Origin: Fragum whitleyi
Lineage: Eukaryota > Mollusca > Bivalvia > Cardiida > Cardiidae
DNA length: 64,000 nucleotides
Direction: 5' to 3'
Assembly: GCA_948146395.1 (NCBI GenBank)
Contig: OX411543.1
Location: 50,568,517 to 50,632,516, forward strand
Made by a program: the position numbers and the translations under genes. Positions 56,783-64,000 of this stretch are shown piece after piece (positions within the stretch are counted from its first letter, which is position 1; each line of letters starts with the position of its first letter). Under the pieces are notes generated by a model. That model was not told the origin of the DNA and did not search any database. It saw only the letters and a list, made by a program, of their open reading frames with translations.

Positions 56783-58080
56783 TTTTTAAATCGTACTGCG
56801 AAGCAGTAGATTTATATCTACCGTTTTCCAGAAATCCAGTCTGTTTGACCCAGTACATTTTTACCATTATCTTCTGAGCAATGTGTTCAAACCAAATTAT
56901 GTGTTTTCAAACACCGAAGAAACGGCCTTTTCAGTCACAATCTACAAACTTTGTTTATACCTTATTTACTTTTCGACAAATAGAGAAGAGGCTAATACAA
57001 AATTTGATGTAATTTTCGCTTTTAGTAATTACCAGTTAGTATTTTCAGTGTTTATAACAAGATTTTCGGTTGAGTAAAGGAGTTGAAACGTACAATAGGT
57101 TAACTGTATAATTAATTTGTAGCACTTACAATATTACTGCTCTGAACTTTCTCGAACGGTCATTTACCAGTTGTAGGGCTGACAACCAATCAAATTCTGT
57201 TATGATTATCACTCGGTCAAAACCCACGCGTAAATTCAGACCACGTGTAAATTCAGATGGACATCGTCTGCTCGAAATGTGTCAATTAACTTGTTTGTCA
57301 TTAGTCAATAGTCGTCTGCACTCAAACAGGGAGCGTGGGAAGTTTACTTTTTTTCGCATGTGTTAACAAATAGAAATAATTTTGTAATTTTGAAATATTT
57401 GATTTCAATGAGCACTCTGATCACGCTCCAATCCTATTTTCATTAAATTCAAATTTGAGTATGAAGAAAAATTATTCAACAACAAATAAACCGACAAAAA
57501 CATACGATAAACTGATATAGGATAGCAGCAAGAGCGATCTATTTTTAGAACAACTCATGAATAATCATAGAGTGCTGCTAGATTTAATCGATTGGTCAGA
57601 AACCAAAGATATAAATAGCATAGTTGGCGATTTCACGTGTTTCTTGAGGGAAAATGCATTTACAGTATTTGGGAAAACCCAATGCTTGAAATACAAACAT
57701 GTGGGTAATCAAAATTGTAAATAGTTTAATGAAAAATGTTTGTTGCTAAACAGGCTTTTAAACTCTTTAGAGAGAGGAATAATATTAACAGACAAGCTTT
57801 TAGCTTGGCGCGTGCTCATTATAACAACGTAAAAATCTGCTAAGAAATAATTTAGACTGGCAGAGGGCTATCGAATCAGCAAACTTTCAAAATCGGACCC
57901 ACGAGGTTGGATGAGCTGGCGATGTCCTCGAAAAGATGGATTGTTAAGACAAAAAACTCACAAATTTAAAGATTTTACCAACTCTTATTGTCCAAATTTG
58001 AGCCCTTTTGATTGGCGAACTATTGCACTATCCCAGCCTCTCAATGATGTACGATTTACAGTGCTGACAGCACTTTGATT
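56783..58080 (-). mobile_element. family D 1.3-kb element with hairpin ends, copy 2
   Basis: This is the reverse complement of 13425-14731: hairpin TACTGCGAAGCAGTA (56794-56808) on the left, AGTGCTGACAGCACT (58060-58074) on the right. The 195-nt open frame (56883-57077) differs from that of copy 1 at only two positions that I can see. One interior indel removes about 18 bp near 57241 relative to copy 1. High identity implies recent duplication. Confidence 0.75.
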
Positions 58081-58774
58081 ATGATAATGATAATTATAAT
58101 GTTGATAATTAGAAGAAGAAAGATGACCTTTCCCAAAATCTACATAAATGCCTAAACTTTAGCAAAATTAATTGAACATAGTTGCCTTCTTCTTTTTGTG
58201 GGACCTGTTATCAAGTTTTAGGGGCGTGTAATAATAGTAAAACTCCCTAAATAAATAGATTCAATATTTTTTATATTGATAAATTAGCTAGCGCGACTTT
58301 GAAACTATGTCTTAAAGAAGCGGACAATCTACAGTCTAACTTTAAAACAAAGTATATTTTGTATTAATTGTTTTATCATCTGTTTTTATCATATGCCTTT
58401 TAATTAAAATGTTACGTTTTTATCTTTGTGAAAAGAAAAACGGATTATGAAGCACTTGAATGTGATCTAGCACAGTCTTCAATACTATTCTGAAGATCAT
58501 TTCCAGACGATCCTACGGACTAACATTAGATTGTTGTGGGAGAATTGGCTACCTATTTGCGAGTAACAGACTCGCAACACCAGCGTCCCTTAAAACCATG
58601 TCAGATTTTGTATGTTGTTCGAATTCCCTTTACAGGAATTCTGCACCCGTCTTTGTATCTTGATGATAAAAAAATATGAGAACAGTTACCATCGGTTACT
58701 CGAAAAGGAACAAATATATCACCCAACTGAACAAGGAGGCACTTCCACCAGATGAAGCTGATAAAGTTGATGAG
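58081..58774. other. no supported gene
   Basis: A short frame just before the LINE tail (about 58672-58770) reads GYSKRNKYITQLNKEALPPD and could be part of an older coding element, possibly the gypsy element seen at 60975. This is speculative. Confidence 0.25.
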
Positions 58775-60968
58775 TAGACATAGACATAGACATAGACATA
58801 TTTTATTCAGTATTAAAGGCCATCGGCCCATGATACAACAATATCTAACAATTGTGTCAATAACAAGAGTGACAAAATAGTCATGAGAACGAAATACCAT
58901 TGTATTCATAGATAACTGTTTAGAAACTTATACCATTTCATGTATAGTGATTACCTTTAATATTGTATATAAGCATGCAACTTTTATGATACAGAATACT
59001 ACAAGAGTTCATTAAGTAAATTTCATCGTAGCGTGAATGCTTCTGCCGGAAATTTTGACACTTTATATATACAGTCTTCAGATTTCAGATTAAGAATAAT
59101 ATAGAATATTAACAAAGTTCTGTTATTAAGCAAATATGTTTTGAATTATTTCTTCCTTAATTTTCATACAAAGAACACTCGAAAAAGAAATGATACTCGT
59201 CTTCAACTATTAACATATCATGGATTTTACAAACTGGGCAAAACCTAATGTCTGGATCAATTGATAAATATCTACCCTTTCCTATCATCAGAATCTTGAG
59301 AAGAACATCGGAAGTTTGCTAAAGATTTCTGTAATATATACGACAAGTTAATACTGAGGTAAAGTTCTGGGTTAAGGGTGGATTTAAAATGTTTGTAATG
59401 CTTTGATTTATGAGAATTGCTTAATGCTGATTGCCATTGTTGTTTAAAACAAAGTATAATCCTATCAGTAAAAAAATTCAGGAATTCTGTTTCATTATCT
59501 ACGTCTTGAACTATCCAAGTATAACCAAAACCGTAGATGTAAAGAAGATTTTTATATGCGTTGTCCAGTTTACCCTACCAGCTCCCTCCTGTTGCAGTTA
59601 CATGTAAATAGCATTGCTTTGGATGCCTATTACTATTCATTTGAAGAATGCTTAACAAATATTTAATGCAGATTGGGATGTAGAAAGTACAAAGAAGAAA
59701 CGTCCACATTCTCCTAACGCAAAAAGTCGCAGGAATTTTTGAGAGGGATAACATAATCTTTTACAAATTTGAATCCGTACCTTTTCAATTTTTTCAGCAT
59801 ATTGATACCCCCAAATTTGAGACCCATAACATGATATAGGCTTGATAGTAGCCTCGAAAATTTTAAACATATCATTAACTTGTAGGGGTCCGAAATGTTA
59901 ACGTTAAATATAGTTCATTGCTTTCCTGGCTTGAAAAGAGAGCATTTGGTGGGTTTTAGACCAAGACAATCGACTTGAAAAATAGACACCTAAGTATTTA
60001 TAGAAAGGAACTGTTCCTACAAGATTACCGTCGTAAGATCATTTTTCTGTTTGTTTACGTACACCACCGCTTCTAAAAACCATAATTTTGGTCTAATCGA
60101 GGTTAATTTGTTATCCCATTCCTTTACTAAATTTTTCAATTAGGTTTATTTGGCGTTGTAGCTGCACCACTGTATCAGAAAAACTAGCTACATCATCAGC
60201 GATCATTAAGATATTAACGTCACTTATTTCATCTTAGACAAATACTCCACGTTCATTAGAGCTATAAACATAGTTGGCAAGATCATCACTGAATATAGAG
60301 AAGACTTTTGGACTTGACACACAGCCTTGTCTGTTACCAATTGAACATTTGATATAGGGTGTCAATTTTCCGTCGATTTTAACACTAGAACTTGATTTAC
60401 TGTACATGGATTAGAATAATTGCATAAAATTTCAACTTATCCCGTTTCGATTCAATGCCTCGCAAATTTTGTCATGCCTTATACTATCAAATGCCCTTTT
60501 AAAATCAACGAAAATGCAATATAAACTACCACGACGTTTAGAAAATAATTTTTGGATTAAGGACATTAAAACAAATATATTATCAACAGTAGAATAGTTT
60601 TCCTACAACCTGCTTGTGATTTATGAATCACATTATTATTATCGAACCAATTCGTTAATCTAATATTTAATACCTATATAAAAATTTTACAGAATGAATC
60701 TATTAGTAAAATACCACGATAGTTATTTGGGTCCATTAAGGGACCTTTTTTATGTTATGGTGTTATAATACTGCGACCCCATGTATCAGGGAACTCGCCT
60801 GTTTCAAATATTTTATTAAATAATGTTTGCAAGAATGGTAAAAAAGTATTGAGTGTGTGTTTTTACATCTCCATCGGTAAACCGTCTAGGCCAGGTGATT
60901 TATTTGGTTTAAAGGATTTAATATTCTTAGTAATTTCATTTTGAGAAATTGGTTTCTGTTTAAAAGAC
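58775..60968 (-). pseudogene. LINE reverse transcriptase relic with microsatellite tail
   Basis: Minus strand, in order: PISQNEITKNIKSFKPNKSP then GLDGLP (about 60890-60950), EFPDTWG, NNYRGI, FVDFKRAFDSIRHDKI (about 60470-60515), a CSIGNRQGCVSSP region (about 60330), a worn IADDVASFSD active site, NLVGTVPFYKYLGVYFSSRL, and IKPISCYGSQIWGYQYAEKI (59652-59870). The 3' end carries AATAAAATATGTC and a TAGACA-type tail (58775-58803). Many frameshifts and stops are present. The QGC..SP motif and the YGSQIWG thumb motif place it with LINEs other than the L2 copy at 8655. The exact clade is not assigned. It is truncated at 60968, right against the integrase fragment. Confidence 0.85.
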
Positions 60969-60974
60969 ATCCTC

Positions 60975-61271
60975 ATGCTTAAATGGCGACCACCTGATGT
61001 ACCTTCAAATAAAGTTCGGCGAGTCGTACATCAGATAGTAGTTGCAGAAGTTTATCGGAATGATGTAATGATTCTGGCTAATGACACACCTATAGCAGGC
61101 TATTTAGGTATAAATAAAACCTGTAGTAGAATTTTGAGTCATTTCTATTGGCCTAGATTGAAAAAAGATGTGTCTAGATTTTGTCAATCTTGTCATATTT
61201 GTCAAATGAATGGTAAACTAAATCAGAAAATTCCTTCTCCTCTACCCAAGCCTATTCCGGATTTCGAGTAG
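60975..61271 (+). pseudogene. Ty3/gypsy integrase N-terminal zinc-finger fragment
   Basis: It encodes KWRPPDVPSNKVRRVVHQIV, then ANDTPIAGYLGINKTCSRIL, SHFYWPRLKKDVSRFCQSCH and ICQMNGKLNQKIPSPLPKPI. This is the H2C2 zinc-binding domain at the start of retroviral-type integrases of Ty3/gypsy elements, whose usual pattern is H-x-x-x-x-x-x-H ... C-x-x-C. Here both histidines are replaced (LAN for LAH, GYLG for GHLG), while the cysteines remain, so the zinc site is lost. A stop after PDFE ends it before the catalytic core. No LTRs, RT or RNase H are visible in the window. Confidence 0.85.
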
Positions 61272-61291
61272 ACTTTTAGTCGAATGTTACA

Positions 61292-61366
61292 GCCGCCGTC
61301 ATAGCGCTGTTGGTAGCGTGTCGGATTGTCAAACTAGAGGTCACGGGTTCGATCCCCGACGGCGGC
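61292..61366 (+). tRNA. tRNA-like gene, apparent anticodon GTC (possibly SINE head or pseudogene)
   Basis: A 7-bp acceptor stem GCCGCCG/CGGCGGC, a D arm GCGC-TGTTGGTA-GCGT, and a T arm CGGGTTCGATCCCCG with a good B box (GGTTCGATCCC) are present. The anticodon loop TTGTCAA would read GTC (Asp). However the anticodon stem (TCGGA against ACTAG) pairs poorly, and the sequence is unlike usual animal tRNA-Asp. No CCA is encoded, as expected in eukaryotes. It is more likely a tRNA pseudogene or the head of a tRNA-derived repeat than a working tRNA. Confidence 0.5.
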
Positions 61367-62029
61367 ACTCATTCTTTCCGACTCTTTATCTCTCACCAAG
61401 TATAAGTTTTGTGTAAAATGCTGTGTTCTTTATTGTATTATAGCATTTTTGTTTAAAAAAGTAAATTATAAGAGGTAAGGTGTAATGAGGCTGAGAGTGC
61501 TCGGTTGAATACTGTCATATTTCATATCGGGTACGCATGTACTGGTCAAGTTATATAATCTTTTATTATCCAAATTTCTAGTAATTACATGCAATGTTAT
61601 GTAACTCAGGTATGACACTTACCACTCGATTAGCAAGGTTATTCTTAAAGAAAATTGTAGAATATTCTAGAAGTGGTTGACTTACCATATAAGCATGTAA
61701 ATTGATAGAATTGGGAAATTTGTGAGACAAACTTTTAAGGTGCTGGATACATGTCTATTCTGGGATTTACTTGGATTTATTTGTTAGTACTGACTTACAT
61801 ATATGGTTGAATTACTAAACACTTAACGCTTTGGGATTATATTAGTTGATTATATTATTGTAAACATTTTTGGAAATGATATTTACAGACGGACCGAACT
61901 TTTGATAATTAACAGAGATTAGTAGCTTTATAAGTTATAGTTTTTCTGAAAGTTTTGTTGTTTGATTTTGCTAATGAAATTGTCAAATTGAAACCCGTGT
62001 TCACTTGACTTACGCTAGCGATGATCCTA
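61367..62029. other. no recognisable gene
   Basis: AT-rich. If the tRNA-like sequence is a SINE head, its body would lie here, but I cannot see a tail or target duplication. Confidence 0.35.
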
Positions 62030-62795
62030 TTTTGCTCACCTGAGTCAGTGAACTCATAACTTGTCAAACATATTATAGATACCATAGAGTGTTTGATGTA
62101 ATTTTAGGGTAGTTTTGAAAGAAACAGATTTATATTTCGTCAAACTGCATTTTTTTCTTTAATTTTTTTTATAAATTTCCAACCTTACTTTTTCCATAGC
62201 CACCAGAGTTATCGATGGAATTGAATTCGTTTAAAAACTGTAGTAGACTTACACCCTAAGAACACCCCTGTCAAGTTAAAGATTGATTGGCCCATTTTTT
62301 AGGAGAAGATGTTTTTTTCTAAGATTTTTGCAATTTTTTGCCTTTCCGTTTTCATGGAAACCAGAGCTTTTGATGAAATTATATCTTTTTAACAGCTTTT
62401 GAAGAGCTTTACCCAAGGTACATCCCTGCAAAGGAGTTTAGGAGGAGAATTTTTTCCTAAGATTTTCGGCAATTTTCCGTCTTTCTATTACCATGGAAAC
62501 CACAGTTTGAGATGAAATTGTATTCTTTTAACAACATAGGTAGAGCTTCACCCAAGGATTATCCCTGCTTAGCTTCAGCTTGATTGACCAAGTGGATTAG
62601 GAGGATATTTTTTTCTAAGAATTTCGGCATTTTTTCTGCCAATTTTTAGCCTTTGTGTTTCCATGGAAAGAAGAGTAATTTTTCTTATTAAATTTTTTAA
62701 CAACCTTTGAAGGACTTTACACTAGAAACATCCCTGCCAAGTTTCAGCTTGATTAGTGGTTGAGGAGATAATGTTTAAAGAAAATGCTTTACCAA
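62030..62795 (+). repeat. tandem-array element, units of about 145-165 bp with X-box-like core
   Basis: It begins TTGCTCACCTGAGTCAGTGA, as other tandem-array elements do. Repeated text includes TTCCATGGAAACCAGAG variants at 62190, 62348, 62488 and 62657, GAGCTTTACCCAAGG / GAGCTTCACCCAAGG, and CATCCCTGC with GGAGGAGA. The core is a weaker relative of the palindrome in the 36.4-37.9 kb array. Confidence 0.65.
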
Positions 62796-63504
62796 TATTA
62801 CAAGCAATAATTGCTCTAACAGTTAAATTCGAGAGGAAAGATTAGAAGAAAGTCTTGTTTTGAAATTAAAAAAAACAACAACATTGTATCGAGAAATGAA
62901 TTTAACCTCTTCATACGTAGCATCACGCTGTTTAGTCTTAAATATTATTCTACAGAAAATATGGATAATTCAGAAATTTATTGCAAACCTTAAATTGTAT
63001 GTAAGTTTCAAAAGAATTGGCGTATGCATATTCCTACTAAAATGACCCATATTATTTCCTACATACATGTACATGTATAAACGATATCTACATTAGATGT
63101 CTAGAGTTATACATGGAATATTTATGAATGATATTAAATGTAACCTCCAATTCAGTAAAGCTATAATTGGTTCAAAGAAAAATGACGATCAAAGAAAAAT
63201 CACCATTTTGATGCCCTTTTATTCTAAGTCATTCATTGTTGAAAATGTTAATTTTGACCCACAATACGGAAAATCTAAAACACGAATTTCCCCAAAAGAA
63301 CTTGATAAATAACGCAGACGTATTTATATGTAAAATATACATCTTTGTAGACGCGTATTCAAGACGATGTAAACACAATGCTGATTTGTCTAGAAATAGT
63401 TCCGGTAAGCTACACCGAAAAATGTTTCTAATCGGATAAAAATGGAAATGGCGCTGTATGGTTGACGGCAGGCAGTTAAGATTAATTTTTCCGCTTCCTG
63501 AATT

Positions 63505-63780
63505 TTCCTGATCAGCGCTCTATTTATTAATTCAAAATACTCACTCAAACCATTCAAACATGCTTGAAATCACTCAAAGAGATCAACGACAACATTTAAT
63601 TCGCCCCCCCCGAAAACAAAACAAAACAAAACAAAAAAACAATGATTCCACCGAATAGCTTGAAAATTTGGATGCGTCTAATTGATTCATGAACACCTAA
63701 AAATCTATTTATAGAACTTTTATGTACATATTGCAATAAATCCGGAAGCAATGAATATCGCTAATTCAGTATCTTAATTG
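63505..63780 (+). mobile_element. family A MITE, worn partial copy
   Basis: GATCAGCGCTCTATTTATTA, ACTCACTCAAACCATTCAAA and TGAATATCGCTAATTC follow the family A order. A CCCCCCCCGAAAACAAAACA run at about 63603 interrupts it. Both ends are missing. The last 220 bases of the window hold nothing identifiable. Confidence 0.6.
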
Positions 63781-64000
63781 TCCAAAGAGTTACAACATGG
63801 TTACATATATGCCTTAAATATTTAACAAGTAGCTTAGAAGCTGTCGGAACACTTGTAATTTTCAAATTTCCACATCAAAATAATGGTGTTGCATTTGCCC
63901 GTATATTCAAAACTAAAACTATGTATGAAGCAAATGCCGATGCTTATATATGGTTGTTAGCTGTTAAATAAATTTTGTCTACGTCCTTGATAAAATCTTT

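Noticed and set aside
56883..57077. 64-codon frame as a protein-coding gene
   Set aside because: It begins with GTG, has no internal ATG and is only open in a recent duplicate.
61292..61366. A fully functional tRNA-Asp
   Set aside because: The anticodon stem pairs poorly and the body is unlike animal tRNA-Asp, so it is kept only as a tRNA-like feature.
1..64000. CRISPR arrays, bacterial operons, ribosome binding sites, phage genes
   Set aside because: None seen. Composition, element types and pol III/SINE features all indicate an animal nuclear genome.

Overview
The window looks like intergenic or intronic DNA from an AT-rich invertebrate nuclear genome. A bivalve or other mollusc is my best guess. 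The reasons are the absence of dense ORFs, the wealth of short palindromic transposons, a tRNA-derived SINE, several LINE relics, a Ty3/gypsy relic, and tandem-repeat elements carrying the modules GCTCACCTGAG, GGACGACGGAC and AAACTTGGTCAGAATGTT. I know these modules from bivalve sequences. The species cannot be named from sequence alone. I see no complete host protein-coding gene. There are two exon-like islands (32848-33035 on + and 33832-33945 on -), both with low support.

Coding relics, all broken: an L2-clade LINE (8655-11412, +) with the end of the endonuclease, a full RT with frameshifts and a typical L2 tail; a second LINE RT (37925-39110, -) split by a SINE; a third LINE (58775-60968, -); a Ty3/gypsy integrase N-terminus (60975-61271, +) that has lost both zinc-binding histidines, followed at once by a tRNA-like gene (61292-61366); and a decayed element gene at 44400-44900. 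In that last one a leucine-rich leader runs into a 2A-like motif (GDIESNPGPD), and a cysteine-protease-like segment follows in shifted frames.

Non-autonomous elements make up most of the recognisable sequence. (A) A Tc1/mariner-like MITE of about 430-440 bp (ends CAGTTA/TAACTG, TA flanks, internal hairpin) has at least nine copies plus several worn ones. (B) TTAA-flanked piggyBac-like MITEs and foldbacks include two cleanly nested inside family A copies. (C) A 417-bp element with paired CRE palindromes and a hairpin of about 100 bp has two direct copies (41785, 45482). (D) A 1.3-kb element with hairpins at both ends has two inverted copies 42 kb apart (13425, 56783). (G) A 420-bp TIR element has two copies (43442, 51296). 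(H) An AAGCGACC element has two copies, one of them split by a family A MITE. Long foldbacks lie at 1781, 20528, 22621, 26724 and 43608.

Nine tandem-array elements (4830, 5376, 17265, 18258, 25790, 29720, 36430, 39130, 62030) have unit lengths of about 135-210 bp. The 36.4-37.9 kb array repeats a near-perfect RFX X-box palindrome nine times.

The general picture is layered transposon insertion and decay. The points most worth checking are the 2A/protease relic, the X-box array, the inverted 1.3-kb pair and the nested TTAA insertions.
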